64,000 nucleotides of DNA. Source: Halomonas huangheensis. Its GTDB lineage: Bacteria; Pseudomonadota; Gammaproteobacteria; Pseudomonadales; Halomonadaceae. A program made the translations under genes and the position numbers. The stretch spans positions 3,720,001-3,784,000 of the forward strand of contig NZ_CP013106.1 in the NCBI RefSeq assembly GCF_001431725.1. Direction: 5' to 3'. A model generated the notes under the pieces. That model saw nothing but the letters and a program-made list of their open reading frames with translations. It ran no database searches and had not been told where the DNA came from. Below are positions 36,177-46,097 of this stretch, piece after piece. How positions within the stretch are numbered: position 1 is the stretch's first letter; each line of letters opens with the position of its first letter.

Positions 36177-37157
36177 CTACTGGTTGATGCGCTCTTCCCG
36201 CGGCGTGATACCAAAGTGGTTGCGGTAGGCCGTGGAGAAATGGGCCGCCGAGGAAAACCCGGTTTGCAGAGCGATCTCCCCTGCCGGGCGATCAGACTCG
36301 CGCAACAGGCGTCGCGCACGTTGTAGTCTCAAATCCAGGTAATAGCGACTCGGTACCGATTTGAGATACTTCTTGAACAACCGCTCCAACTGACGGCGCG
36401 AGACCCCAAGGTGCTCGGAAAGCTCGTGCGTGGTCAGCGGCTCCTCGATATTGGCCTCCATCAATTGCACCGCCTCGGTCAGGCTCTTCGGTGCATGAGA
36501 CAACCGCGAGCGCAGCGGAATCTGCTGCGGCTCATCGCCCATGCGGATGCGTTCCATGACAAAGTATTCGGAGATTCGTGTCGCCAGAGCCGGGCCATGA
36601 TGGTTGGCCACCAGAGTGATCATCATGTCCATCGCCGCGGTACCACCACCACAGGTAATCCGGTCGCGATCGATCTCGAAAAGTTGCTGGGATAGACGCA
36701 CTCGCGGGTGCGCTGCGGCAAATGCCTCGAAGCGTTGCCACGGCAATGTCGCACTGTAGCCATCCAGCAGGCCGAGACGCGCCAGGGCCTCGGTGCCGCC
36801 ACCAATACCGCCAATCATGATGCCGGAGGTTGCCAGCCGCTTGAGCCAGGCACCCAATTCATCGGGAATACCACTGGGTAGCATGGCAGGCCCACAGACC
36901 AGCACCATGTCTGGGTAGCGGGTCACCTCATCCAGCGCCATCCTCGGCGCCAGCGTTTGCTGGGAGGTACTGGTCACCGCCTCTCCACCACAGCTGTAAC
37001 TGGTCAGGCGATAGAGCGTTCGGCCATGCAGCAGATTGGCAACATGCAACGGCTCTGTAGCACAGGCATGGGACAGCAGGGAAAATCCCGGCATCACCAC
37101 AATTCCCACCTCACGCGTCAGAGCGAGGGAACTTGAAGTGCTGGCGGCATCGGACAT
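36177..37157 (-). CDS. argR: AraC-family arginine regulator ArgR (GlxA-like)
   Basis: A 326-residue regulator with an N-terminal DJ-1/PfpI-like amidotransferase-fold domain (about 10-190; VGIVVMPGFSLLSHACATEPLHVAN and IGGIGGGTEALARLGLLDG are recognisable parts) and a C-terminal AraC DNA-binding domain (about 215-320; ELSEHLGVSRRQLERLFKK and SSAAHFSTAYRNHFGITP). Pseudomonas ArgR, the arginine-responsive activator of aru genes, has this architecture and the same position next to aruC. It is transcribed toward the aru operon in the same direction, 268 bp upstream of astC, so the shared promoter gap holds the operon's control region. Confidence 0.87.
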   Translation of the reverse strand: MSDAASTSSSLALTREVGIVVMPGFSLLSHACATEPLHVANLLHGRTLYRLTSYSCGGEAVTSTSQQTLAPRMALDEVTRYPDMVLVCGPAMLPSGIPDELGAWLKRLATSGIMIGGIGGGTEALARLGLLDGYSATLPWQRFEAFAAAHPRVRLSQQLFEIDRDRITCGGGTAAMDMMITLVANHHGPALATRISEYFVMERIRMGDEPQQIPLRSRLSHAPKSLTEAVQLMEANIEEPLTTHELSEHLGVSRRQLERLFKKYLKSVPSRYYLDLRLQRARRLLRESDRPAGEIALQTGFSSAAHFSTAYRNHFGITPREERINQ

Positions 37158-37320
37158 GGGAGATTCTCTGACCAGTCAAGAAGGAACCCGACGCCGGTTT
37201 TGCGTCAGGGTGAATATTGGAATACAAGTTTGCTGAAAAATGTTTCGAAAATCAGCGGCGATCCATCGATAGAGGATAGCGTCGAGGCCCAGCAACAACC
37301 AGTCCACGAGGCGCACGCAA

Positions 37321-37348
37321 ACAGGGGCGGCACTTACGCCGCCCCTGT
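37321..37348 (-). terminator. Terminator downstream of fabV
   Basis: ACAGGGGCGG (37321-37330) and CCGCCCCTGT (37339-37348) are perfect complements across an 8-nt loop, 45 bp beyond the fabV stop. On the fabV strand the stem is followed by TTTG. Confidence 0.7.
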
Positions 37349-37392
37349 CTGCCATACACAAGACTCTTCAACGCCATTCGTGCAACCGAGAG

Positions 37393-38592
37393 TTACAGCT
37401 GAACCACGTCGAAATTCACGTCTGTCTCAACATCAGCATCATAATCGACATCATCACGCTCGAAGCCGAACAGCTTGAGGAACTCATGCTTGTAGCCGGC
37501 ATAGTCGGTGATATCGAACAGGTTCTCGGTGGTCACCTGTGACCACAGGTCCTGACATGCCTGCTGCACATCATCGCGCAGTTCCCAGTCGTCCAGACGC
37601 AGACGGCCGACATCGTCAGTCGCAAGCTCGCCACCATACAGACGTTCACCAAATAGACGGTTAAGCTGATCGATGGTGCCTTCGTGCAGGCCCTGCTCCT
37701 TCATGATCCTGTAGACCATGGCGATGTACAGCGGCATCACCGGAATCGCGGCACTGGCCTGAGTCACAACCGACTTGAGCACCGCAACATTGGCACCGCC
37801 GCCGGTAGTCTTGAGCTGGGCGTCGATCGCCTGCGCAGCACGGTCAAGATCTTCCTTGGCCTTGCCCAGAGCACCGTGCCAATAGATCGGCCAGGTAATT
37901 TCGGTACCGATATAGCTGAAGGCAACGCTGCGCGCGCCCGGCGCAAGCACGTCGGCATCGGCCAGCGCCTGCATCCACAGTTCCCAGTCCTGGCCGCCCA
38001 TGACTTCGATGGTATCGGCGATTTCCTGCTCAGTCGCCGGCCCCACCTCAGCCTCGATGATGGCGTCCTTGTTGGTATCGATGGCCGTCGCACGATAGGT
38101 CTCACCGATCGGCTTGAGGCTGGAGCGCTTGAGCTCACCGCTATCCGGCAACTTACGCACCGGAGACGCCAGCGAGTAGACCACCAGATCGATCTGACCG
38201 CCCATGTCCTGCTGGATCAGCTCGATGGCCCTGGCACGTGCTTCGTGCGAGAAGGCATCGCCGTTGATCGACTTGCTGTAAAGCCCCTCGGCCTTGGCAA
38301 AGCGATCGAAAGCGGCAGAGTTGTACCAACCCGCTGTGCCGGTTTTCGTCTCGCTGCCGGGCTTCTCGAAGAACACGCCCAGCGTATCGGCGCCATAACC
38401 GAATGCCGCAGTGACGCGAGCGGCCAGGCCATAGCCACTGGAAGCACCGATCACCAGAACCTTCTTCGGTCCCTGGGCGGCATCCAGGCCACGCGCACGG
38501 GTTGCCTCGATCTGCTCGAGAACATTCTTCTCGCAGCCGACGGGATGAGTTGTGGTGCAGATGAATCCGCGAACCTTGGGCTTGATGATCAC
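37393..38592 (-). CDS. fabV: Trans-2-enoyl-ACP/CoA reductase FabV
   Basis: A 399-residue enoyl reductase completing each fatty-acid elongation cycle with [22 protein letters not shown] is the FabV N-terminus, [16 protein letters not shown] the NAD motif, and the catalytic Tyr-x8-Lys is in [14 protein letters not shown]. The start is GTG at 38592 with AAGAGG about 7 bp upstream; the ATG 17 codons earlier adds non-conserved residues. FabV is inherently insensitive to triclosan in other bacteria. The C-terminal 20 residues are unusually rich in Asp and Val. Confidence 0.93.
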   Translation of the reverse strand: MIIKPKVRGFICTTTHPVGCEKNVLEQIEATRARGLDAAQGPKKVLVIGASSGYGLAARVTAAFGYGADTLGVFFEKPGSETKTGTAGWYNSAAFDRFAKAEGLYSKSINGDAFSHEARARAIELIQQDMGGQIDLVVYSLASPVRKLPDSGELKRSSLKPIGETYRATAIDTNKDAIIEAEVGPATEQEIADTIEVMGGQDWELWMQALADADVLAPGARSVAFSYIGTEITWPIYWHGALGKAKEDLDRAAQAIDAQLKTTGGGANVAVLKSVVTQASAAIPVMPLYIAMVYRIMKEQGLHEGTIDQLNRLFGERLYGGELATDDVGRLRLDDWELRDDVQQACQDLWSQVTTENLFDITDYAGYKHEFLKLFGFERDDVDYDADVETDVNFDVVQL

Positions 38593-38775
38593 GACAGACC
38601 TCTTCGTTCCGGGTGGGCAGCCGCCCTGAATTGACTTGGGCAAATCGCTATTCTAGCGGTCTGAAGGCCAGCTGTCCGCAACGATGCTCAGCCAGTGCGA
38701 TATCAGCATTGCCAATTGCACCTTGCTCCACTGTCGAGGCTCGGGCAGCATGCTGCCACTGTCTGAGGAGAATGA

Positions 38776-39162
38776 ATGATGGACGCACAGACTCTGGTCG
38801 ATGAGCGCGGCGAGCTGTGGCTGACACTGGCGCCGTTGTGGCTCGAGCGCGAGCCCCGTGAAACCGACTACGCACGCATGACCGAGGTCGTCCTGCGCTA
38901 CGGCTTGACCCTGAAGGAACTGGAGTGGGTTATACGCCTTGAGCTGGCCCCGGTGCTGTCACGTCAACAGATGTCCGTTGCCGGAGAGTGGCGCAAATTC
39001 GATGATTACCAATTGATGCGACGCCTGGTGGCACACAACATGCGCCTCAAGGGCTGGCGGCGTTCGTTCTGGACCCTGTTCTCTGGCCTGGCCACCATCA
39101 TGGTACGGCCACGCTTCAACGAACTGCTCGAGCGCGTGGCAGTAGCTCAGGCAACCAACTGA
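38776..39162 (+). CDS. Small helical protein, resembles DUF7079 family
   Basis: A 128-residue protein. ELWLTLAPLWLERE, LTLKELEWVIRLELAPVLSRQ and SVAGEWRKFDDYQLM resemble the DUF7079 pattern (helical, with a conserved AGEW motif). The last 45 residues are basic with a hydrophobic stretch RRSFWTLFSGLATIMV that could touch the membrane. GAGGAG lies just upstream of the start. Function unknown. The family assignment is from memory of motifs and is tentative. It is convergent with gpx, separated by 13 bp. Confidence 0.7.
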   Translation: MMDAQTLVDERGELWLTLAPLWLEREPRETDYARMTEVVLRYGLTLKELEWVIRLELAPVLSRQQMSVAGEWRKFDDYQLMRRLVAHNMRLKGWRRSFWTLFSGLATIMVRPRFNELLERVAVAQATN

Positions 39163-39175
39163 TCACTCGCGCGTT

Positions 39176-39667
39176 TCAGACAACCGGCTCATCCAGCGCC
39201 TGCTCCAGATCCTGGAGCATATCAACGGCAGTGGCTCGCGGCCCGAAGCGGCGTATCACACGACCATCGCGCCCGATCAGGAACTTGGTGAAGTTCCACT
39301 TGATGGCACGAGTCCCCAACATTCCCGGGGCCTGTTCCTTGAGTGCCCGAAACAACGGGTGCGCCTTGCCGCCATTGACGTCGACCTTCTCCATCAGAGG
39401 AAAGGTGACCGCATAACGACGCTCGCCGAAGGTACAGAACTCCTCGGCGGACTCAGGGGATTGATGCGCAAATTGATTGCACGGGAAGCCCAGCACGGTA
39501 AAACCGCGCTCGCGATGCTCGCGATACAGAGCTTCAAGCTCGGCCAGTTGCGGAGTGAAACCGCATTTACTGGCCACATTGACTATCAACAGCACCTGCC
39601 CGCGCAGCGCGCGAAGATTGAAGGGCTCGCCGCTATGGGTACGGCATTCATGATCGTGAACTGACAT
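39176..39667 (-). CDS. Glutathione peroxidase family protein (BtuE-like)
   Basis: A 163-residue thiol peroxidase of the GPx fold. The peroxidatic Cys is in IVNVASKCGFTPQ, GFPCNQFAHQSP contains the Gln and the second Cys, and IKWNFTKFLIGRDG contains the Trp/Asn of the catalytic tetrad. It reduces hydroperoxides, often using thioredoxin in bacteria. The start MSVHDHE at 39667 is chosen over an upstream ATG at 39691 from family alignments. Confidence 0.92.
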   Translation of the reverse strand: MSVHDHECRTHSGEPFNLRALRGQVLLIVNVASKCGFTPQLAELEALYREHRERGFTVLGFPCNQFAHQSPESAEEFCTFGERRYAVTFPLMEKVDVNGGKAHPLFRALKEQAPGMLGTRAIKWNFTKFLIGRDGRVIRRFGPRATAVDMLQDLEQALDEPVV

Positions 39668-39724
39668 CTCATTCACTCGCCGGGAATACATTCACGATGA
39701 CACGCCAACCGCAGATTCGCCAGC

Positions 39725-40279
39725 TCATTTACCGGCACATTCGCTGTCACGCAGTAGGCTGACCGCTAGCCGGGTATCGGGTGTCACCGTTTCCAACGCC
39801 AGAGCCTCATCAAGATCCATCCACCAGGCCTCGGCAACCTCCTCTGGCTGCAGGATCAACGGCCCATCGAAGCTTACTGTAAACACGCTGCCGAAGATGT
39901 GATGACCATCTTCACAGTAGGTGAAGTCCAACGTGTGAATCAGAGGTTCGCCTCGAATCCCCAACTCCTCGGCCAGTTCACGGCGTGCCGATTGGTTCAC
40001 AGCCTCTCCCGCCGCCACCACGCCTCCCGCCGCCAGATCAATGCCTCCCGCAAAGACTTCCTTGGTTAGCGTTCGACGCTGAACACAAAGCTGATTGCGG
40101 GAGTTACGCACTACAATATAGGTGGCACGGTGCCAGAAGCCCATACGTCTCATTTGAGTACGCCAGGCACTACCACAAGGACGATTGCGGGAGTCGACCA
40201 CCTGGATGCGCTCTCTGGCGATCACTGGAGCCACTGCTGCATCCTGTGCCGCTGCCGGCATCGAACTGTCGATCGACAT
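39725..40279 (-). CDS. Nudix hydrolase, YfcD-like
   Basis: A 184-residue Nudix protein. The complete Nudix box runs GGVVAAGEAVNQSARREL followed by AEELGI (about residues 84-107), preceded by the IDI-like segment RRMGFWHRATYIVVRN and RTLTKEVFAGGIDLA, as in E. coli YfcD. Substrate is unknown; members hydrolyse nucleoside diphosphate derivatives. It stands 57 bp upstream of gpx on the same strand and may be co-transcribed. Confidence 0.88.
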   Translation of the reverse strand: MSIDSSMPAAAQDAAVAPVIARERIQVVDSRNRPCGSAWRTQMRRMGFWHRATYIVVRNSRNQLCVQRRTLTKEVFAGGIDLAAGGVVAAGEAVNQSARRELAEELGIRGEPLIHTLDFTYCEDGHHIFGSVFTVSFDGPLILQPEEVAEAWWMDLDEALALETVTPDTRLAVSLLRDSECAGK

Positions 40280-40349
40280 GAAGCTGGTCTCCAGAGCAAA
40301 TGCCCAAGCCTAGCGCGCAGCAACAGTCGCGTCCACGCAGCCAGGCGTC

Positions 40350-40958
40350 TTAACCCATCAGCACTCGTACCGCGAGCCCCAGCAGCAGGACTCCCGTGAT
40401 TCGATTGATCCAGTGTGCTCTGGCCTGCAACCAGGGCAGTACCCGGGAATGTGACAAGCCCAGTGCCACCAGGGTGTACCAGCCGCCATCAATGACCACC
40501 GCAGTCAGTACAATGATCATGCGTTGCAGCAAGGTCATTTCCGGGGTCACAAACTGACTCAGTAACGCCACAAAGAACAGAATCAGCTTGGGGTTACCCA
40601 ACGCCACCACCAGGCCATCACGCGCGGCAATCATCAAATTCGCTGACTGTCCCTGGGTACGCAGAGCACCTCCCGCCCCCGCACGCAGCGCCTTGATCCC
40701 CAGCCATGCCAGATAGGCCGCCCCCAACCAGGTGATCACACGAAAGACCGTTGGATGATGCTCGATAACCGCCCCCAGCCCCCACACCGTCAGCAGCGCA
40801 TACAGCCCTACCCCCAGGGCATGGGTAACCGCCGCCATCATTCCCGATGAGCGACCGCCTCCCAGGGTATGACGCAGCACCAGGGCGAGACTCGGCCCGG
40901 GCGACATGGCCCCCATGGCGCAGATCGCCGCGAGTGACAACCATAGGGAAAGAGGCAT
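40350..40958 (-). CDS. LysE/RhtB-family amino-acid exporter
   Basis: A 202-residue inner-membrane exporter. GAMSPGPSLALVLRHTLGGG near the N-terminus is the LysE/RhtB signature, followed by five to six hydrophobic segments (for example GVGLYALLTVWGLGAVI, TWLGAAYLAWLGIKALR and ITGVLLLGLAVRVLMG at the C-terminus). Substrates in the family include lysine, threonine and homoserine lactones; this one cannot be assigned. Confidence 0.9.
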   Translation of the reverse strand: MPLSLWLSLAAICAMGAMSPGPSLALVLRHTLGGGRSSGMMAAVTHALGVGLYALLTVWGLGAVIEHHPTVFRVITWLGAAYLAWLGIKALRAGAGGALRTQGQSANLMIAARDGLVVALGNPKLILFFVALLSQFVTPEMTLLQRMIIVLTAVVIDGGWYTLVALGLSHSRVLPWLQARAHWINRITGVLLLGLAVRVLMG

Positions 40959-41244
40959 CGTCCAGGCTCCATTGAGATATCGCGATGAGCAAGCCTAACA
41001 CGGCAACAGAGTCAGGCGACCGAGCTCAGGAACGGCTAAGTGCCCGCCGCCTACACAACGTGATCTGCAGGACTGAAACGGCCTGAAGCGAGTGTCCCTC
41101 ACATCAACACCTATTCGTCAGCCGTCGTTCCTGGCACACCAATTCTTGAAGGGTGGGCTTTTACACAATAGTGATCTGGTCACAAGGCCGAGGCAGGATG
41201 CGACCAAACTGCGACCATTCCTGATCGAAGCCAAATCGCAGGCA
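40959..41244. other. Gap beside tRNA-Leu with no recognisable gene
   Basis: This stretch between the LysE gene and the tRNA terminator has no credible coding region. It contains a short direct repeat GCGACCA (near 41208 and 41222), just beyond the tRNA 3' side. Such positions are common integration sites, but no integrase remnant or duplicated tRNA end was seen. Confidence 0.5.
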
Positions 41245-41275
41245 CAAAAAAAGGCGCATAAGCGCCTTTTTAAAA
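41245..41275 (-). terminator. Rho-independent terminator of tRNA-Leu
   Basis: AAAAAAGGCGC, a 4-nt loop and GCGCCTTTTT form a strong GC stem with T runs on both strands, directly adjoining the tRNA 3' end. Confidence 0.92.
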
Positions 41276-41276
41276 A

Positions 41277-41363
41277 TGGTGCCGGTGGTCGGACTCGAAC
41301 CGACACACCCGTGAAGGCGGCGGATTTTGAATCCGCTGCGTCTACCAATTCCGCCACACCGGC
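41277..41363 (-). tRNA. tRNA-Leu(CAA)
   Basis: The reverse strand begins GCCGGTGTGGCGGAATTGG and ends with the TψC arm GGTTCGAGTCC, the acceptor CACCGGC, discriminator A and an encoded CCA. The anticodon loop TTCAAAA in the GCGGA/TCCGC stem gives anticodon CAA for UUG codons. The long variable arm (CCGCCTTCACGGG region) is that of a class II leucine tRNA. Length is 87 nt. Confidence 0.96.
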
Positions 41364-41506
41364 AACGGGCGAGAATTATACGTAGACCGGCGGCCAGGTC
41401 AATGATTTCATTTCATTCTCGCGAATATCATCATTAGGTTGCTATTATTGCGCCCATCTTTTTCGGCACCTCCGGTCGGCGGTTGTTCCCATTTCAGGAG
41501 TTCCCC

Positions 41507-42961
41507 ATGGCGCAGTCACGCAACGAAGCCCCTCCTTCTCCTTCCGTCGCGGCACGCATCGGGCTGGTGCTCGGCCTGGTGTTGCTGCTGCTCACCCTGG
41601 TCGTTCCTGCGCCAGCCGGTATGTCGCCCATCGCGTGGCACTGCGTAGGCATGGCATTGCTGATGGCCAGTTGGTGGTCCACTGAGGCCATTCCGATTCC
41701 GGTGACGTCTCTACTGCCGCTGGTTCTCGCCCCAGCGTTGGGTATTGGTGACATCAAGGAAACGGCGGCCAGCTATGCCAATCCGATCATCTATCTGTTC
41801 CTCGGTGGTTTCCTGCTGGGGATCGCGATGCAGGTCTGGAACCTTCATCGCCGCGTGGCGCTGCAGGTGCTGCGTGTAGTGGGTAGCGAGCCAAAGCGTC
41901 AGATAGCGGGCTTCATGATCGCCACTGGCTTCATCAGCATGTGGGTCTCCAATACCGCCACCGCAATCATGATGCTGCCCATCGGCATCTCGGTGCTGAG
42001 CCTGCTCGAGGATTCGGACCCGAAGGAACTGAACCGCTTTGCCACCGCGCTGCTGCTGGGTATTGCCTATTCCGCGAGCATAGGTGGCGTGGCCACTCTG
42101 ATTGGCACACCGCCCAACGCCCTACTGGCCGGCTACCTGTCGGACTCCATGAACATTGACCTTGGCTTCGCTCAGTGGATGCTGATCGGCCTGCCAATCA
42201 GTATCACGATGATGGTGGTCGCCTGGTGGTGGTTGTGTCGCGGTGGCTTCCAGCTCACTACCGGTGACAACGATAGCGCCAGCATGATTCATCGCGAACT
42301 GGCCGAAATGGGCCCGATGAGCAAAGCCGAAAAACGCGTCGGATTGGTATTCCTGCTGGCGGCGGCAGCCTGGATCGTCCGCCCCATGCTCAACAACCTC
42401 GGCGTGGACTGGCTGTCGGACACCTCGATCGCCATTCTCGCCGGCATGACACTGTTCCTGGTTCCCAGCGGCCGTCATCGCGGCGAATCACTGATGGCCT
42501 GGGACGAAGCAGTCAAACTCCCCTGGGGCATCCTGCTGCTGTTTGGTGGCGGCCTGGCGCTGGCCGGTGCCATCAGTTCCTCGGGGCTCGCCGAGTGGAT
42601 TGCCAACCAACTCTCCGCACTTGGCGCCTTGCCGACACTGGCGCTCATCGGTGGCGTAGTACTGGTCATCATCTTCCTCACCGAAGTGACATCGAATACT
42701 GCCACTGCGGCAGCCTTCCTGCCGCTACTCGGTGCCATGGCCATGTCATTGGATATTCCGATTCTGTTGATCACGGTCCCTGCTGCAATTGCCGCCAGTT
42801 GCGCTTTCATGATGCCTGTAGCCACACCGCCCAATGCCATTGTCTTCGGCACTGGGCATATGAGCATTCAGTCCATGATCCGTGCCGGGTTTGCCCTCAA
42901 CCTCGCCGGCACTGTGCTGGTAACATTGATGGCTTATGCACTGATCCTGCTGATGTGGTAG
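41507..42961 (+). CDS. SLC13/DASS-family sodium:anion symporter
   Basis: A 484-residue membrane transporter of the divalent anion:sodium symporter family. The two SNT motifs are visible in MWVSNTATAIMMLPIG and TSNTATAAAFLPLLGA, along with IGGVATLIGTPPNALLAGYL and the C-terminal MPVATPPNAIVFGTG. Around 11-12 hydrophobic segments are present. Likely substrates are C4 dicarboxylates, citrate or sulfate. AGGAG lies 7 bp before the ATG at 41507. No regulator is adjacent. Confidence 0.9.
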   Translation: MAQSRNEAPPSPSVAARIGLVLGLVLLLLTLVVPAPAGMSPIAWHCVGMALLMASWWSTEAIPIPVTSLLPLVLAPALGIGDIKETAASYANPIIYLFLGGFLLGIAMQVWNLHRRVALQVLRVVGSEPKRQIAGFMIATGFISMWVSNTATAIMMLPIGISVLSLLEDSDPKELNRFATALLLGIAYSASIGGVATLIGTPPNALLAGYLSDSMNIDLGFAQWMLIGLPISITMMVVAWWWLCRGGFQLTTGDNDSASMIHRELAEMGPMSKAEKRVGLVFLLAAAAWIVRPMLNNLGVDWLSDTSIAILAGMTLFLVPSGRHRGESLMAWDEAVKLPWGILLLFGGGLALAGAISSSGLAEWIANQLSALGALPTLALIGGVVLVIIFLTEVTSNTATAAAFLPLLGAMAMSLDIPILLITVPAAIAASCAFMMPVATPPNAIVFGTGHMSIQSMIRAGFALNLAGTVLVTLMAYALILLMW

Positions 42962-43031
42962 TTGCTACTGCTGATATGGTAGTTACCACTTCTGATGAGG
43001 CGGTCGCCACGCCTGCTGCTGTGGTAGTTGC
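42951..43031. repeat. 21-bp imperfect tandem repeat, about 3.5 copies
   Basis: Units resembling TGATGTGGTAGTTGCTACTGC repeat from inside the last codons of the transporter gene into the 3' gap. Copies diverge at several positions. The transporter stop codon lies within the first unit. Confidence 0.75.
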
Positions 43032-43057
43032 CATGTCTCCAGCGCACTAATCTTTCC

Positions 43058-43087
43058 GCGTTTCCTGACGTGACGGTCAGGAAACGC
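43058..43087. terminator. 12-bp perfect hairpin after the SLC13 gene
   Basis: GCGTTTCCTGAC (43058-43069) and GTCAGGAAACGC (43076-43087) are exact complements with a 6-nt loop, about 97 bp after the transporter stop. There is no following T run. Confidence 0.6.
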
Positions 43088-43175
43088 TATCCTTGTGCAC
43101 CGCTGTCCTGAGACCGCGCTTCGATCAATCAATGCACCGGCAGGTCACTCACCTTATGCCTGATGCAATTACCTG

Positions 43176-43232
43176 TTGGTTGTTGCGCCCGTTATTGGTT
43201 GTTGCGCCCGTTAATAGTTATTGCGCCCGCGA
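43176..43232. repeat. 19-bp tandem repeat, 3 copies
   Basis: Unit TTGGTTGTTGCGCCCGTTA occurs twice exactly and once with several changes, ending 14 bp before the queA start codon. It therefore forms most of the queA leader. Confidence 0.9.
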
Positions 43233-43245
43233 TTCAAGAGCCCAC

Positions 43246-44274
43246 ATGCAAAGAGCCGATTTCCACTTTGATCTTCCGCAAGAGTTGATCGCTCGCTACC
43301 CTTCGGAAGTACGCAGCGACTGTCGCCTGCTGTGCGTCGATGGCAACAGCGGCCAGTTCAGCCACCACCAGTTTCCCGATCTGGTGGAAATGCTGGAGCC
43401 CGGCGACCTGCTGGTTTTCAACGATACCCGCGTCATTCCGGCACGCCTGCATGGTCACAAGGCCAGCGGCGGCAAGGTCGAGATGCTGCTCGAGCGCCCA
43501 TTGGATGCCCATCGTGGACTGGTCCACCTACGCTCCAGCAAATCACCGAAACCCGGCACCGAACTGATCTTCGAAGGCGGCATCCAGGCGGTGGTCGAGG
43601 GACGCCGAGACGCGCTGTTCGAACTACGCTTTCTCGGTGAGACACCGATGATCGCTCTGCTCGAGCAGCATGGTCACATGCCCTTGCCGCCGTACATCAC
43701 TCGCGACGACGAGCTCTCGGATCGCGAGCGTTATCAGACCGTCTACGCCCGGCGTGACGGCGCAGTGGCCGCTCCCACCGCGGGACTGCATTTCGATCAA
43801 CCGCTATTGGAACGCCTTGCGGCAAAGGGAGTCGAATCGACATTCGTCACCCTGCATGTCGGTGCGGGCACCTTTCAGCCTGTGCGTGCCGCTGATATCC
43901 GTGAGCACCACATGCACAGCGAGTGGATAGAGGTCGGTGAGGAAGCCTGTACCAAGGTACATGCTGCACAGCAGGCCGGCAAACGCGTCATCGCCGTGGG
44001 GACCACCAGCGTGCGCTGTCTTGAAACCGCCAGCGCCTCTGGTGAAATTGCTCCGTTCTCCGGCGATACCGATATTTTCATCTATCCCGGCTACGAGTGG
44101 CGTTGTGTCGATGTGCTGGTTACCAACTTCCATCTTCCGGAATCAACCCTGTTGATGCTGGTCAGCTCCTTCGCCGGCTTCGAACCCGTCATGCAGGCCT
44201 ATCGCGAAGCCGTGGAACAGCGCTATGCGTTCTTCAGCTATGGCGACGCCATGTTCCTGACGCGGTCGCGCTGA
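43246..44274 (+). CDS. queA: S-adenosylmethionine:tRNA ribosyltransferase-isomerase QueA
   Basis: A 342-residue enzyme that transfers ribose from SAM to preQ1-modified tRNA to make epoxyqueuosine. [17 protein letters not shown] is the N-terminus, and [29 protein letters not shown] and [14 protein letters not shown] are diagnostic. The start at 43246 aligns with family N-termini; the open frame upstream runs through the tandem repeat. It is followed by tgt, the usual pairing, with the Sec genes next. Confidence 0.96.
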   Translation: MQRADFHFDLPQELIARYPSEVRSDCRLLCVDGNSGQFSHHQFPDLVEMLEPGDLLVFNDTRVIPARLHGHKASGGKVEMLLERPLDAHRGLVHLRSSKSPKPGTELIFEGGIQAVVEGRRDALFELRFLGETPMIALLEQHGHMPLPPYITRDDELSDRERYQTVYARRDGAVAAPTAGLHFDQPLLERLAAKGVESTFVTLHVGAGTFQPVRAADIREHHMHSEWIEVGEEACTKVHAAQQAGKRVIAVGTTSVRCLETASASGEIAPFSGDTDIFIYPGYEWRCVDVLVTNFHLPESTLLMLVSSFAGFEPVMQAYREAVEQRYAFFSYGDAMFLTRSR

Positions 44275-45504
<1,230 letters not shown>

Positions 45505-45552
45505 TCGACGGCTGGCCCTGAGCCAGCCGTTTGAATACCTGAAGCTGCGTTC

Positions 45553-45612
45553 GATTTCTCGACAACCTATTTCTCGACAACCGATTTCTTGATAATCGTG
45601 TTCTCAACAACC
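45553..45612. repeat. 15-bp tandem repeat, 4 copies
   Basis: Units GATTTCTCGACAACC, with one to several changes per copy, fill the gap between tgt and the yajC ribosome site (AGGAG at about 45614-45618). Confidence 0.88.
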
Positions 45613-45629
45613 TCAGGAGACTGTCGTAC

Positions 45630-45965
45630 ATGCTGGACTTTTTCATTTCCCCTGCCATGGCAGAAGGTGGCGGTGCTGCCGGTGGCGGTATTGCCCAGAT
45701 CGTGATGCTGGTCGGCTTCGTGCTGATTTTCTACTTCCTGCTGTGGCGTCCGCAGGCCAAGCGTGCCAAGCAACATAAGCAATTGATCGCCGGCCTGTCC
45801 AAGGGCGACGAGATCGTGATTGGCGGTGGCCTGATGGGCCGTGTCACCAAGGTCAGCGATGACAGCGAATTCCTGAGTCTGGAAATCGCCGAAGGTACCG
45901 AGGTCAGCGTGCAGAAGAACGCCGTCGCCGCGGTACTGCCGAAGGGCACCATCAAGTCCATCTGA
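45630..45965 (+). CDS. yajC: Preprotein translocase accessory subunit YajC
   Basis: A 111-residue single-span inner-membrane protein. The span is IAQIVMLVGFVLIFYFLLW (about 23-41), followed by the conserved RPQAKRAKQHKQLIAGLSKG and GGGLMGRVTKVSDD. It associates with SecDF near the SecYEG channel. It is followed 132 bp later by secD. Confidence 0.95.
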   Translation: MLDFFISPAMAEGGGAAGGGIAQIVMLVGFVLIFYFLLWRPQAKRAKQHKQLIAGLSKGDEIVIGGGLMGRVTKVSDDSEFLSLEIAEGTEVSVQKNAVAAVLPKGTIKSI

Positions 45966-46097
45966 TCAGCGCCAGGGCCTCGCTCTCGAGCGAGGCCATT
46001 CTATGCCAACGCGTGATAGCCGCCCTGCGGCTGTTGCGCATTGGCATGACAGTTCAACTGTCAGCATATTCGTCAGCAAACTGAGGGCAGAGCCCCG

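Noticed and set aside
41092..41385. 97-codon open frame over the tRNA-Leu region
   Set aside because: It runs through the tRNA gene and its terminator.
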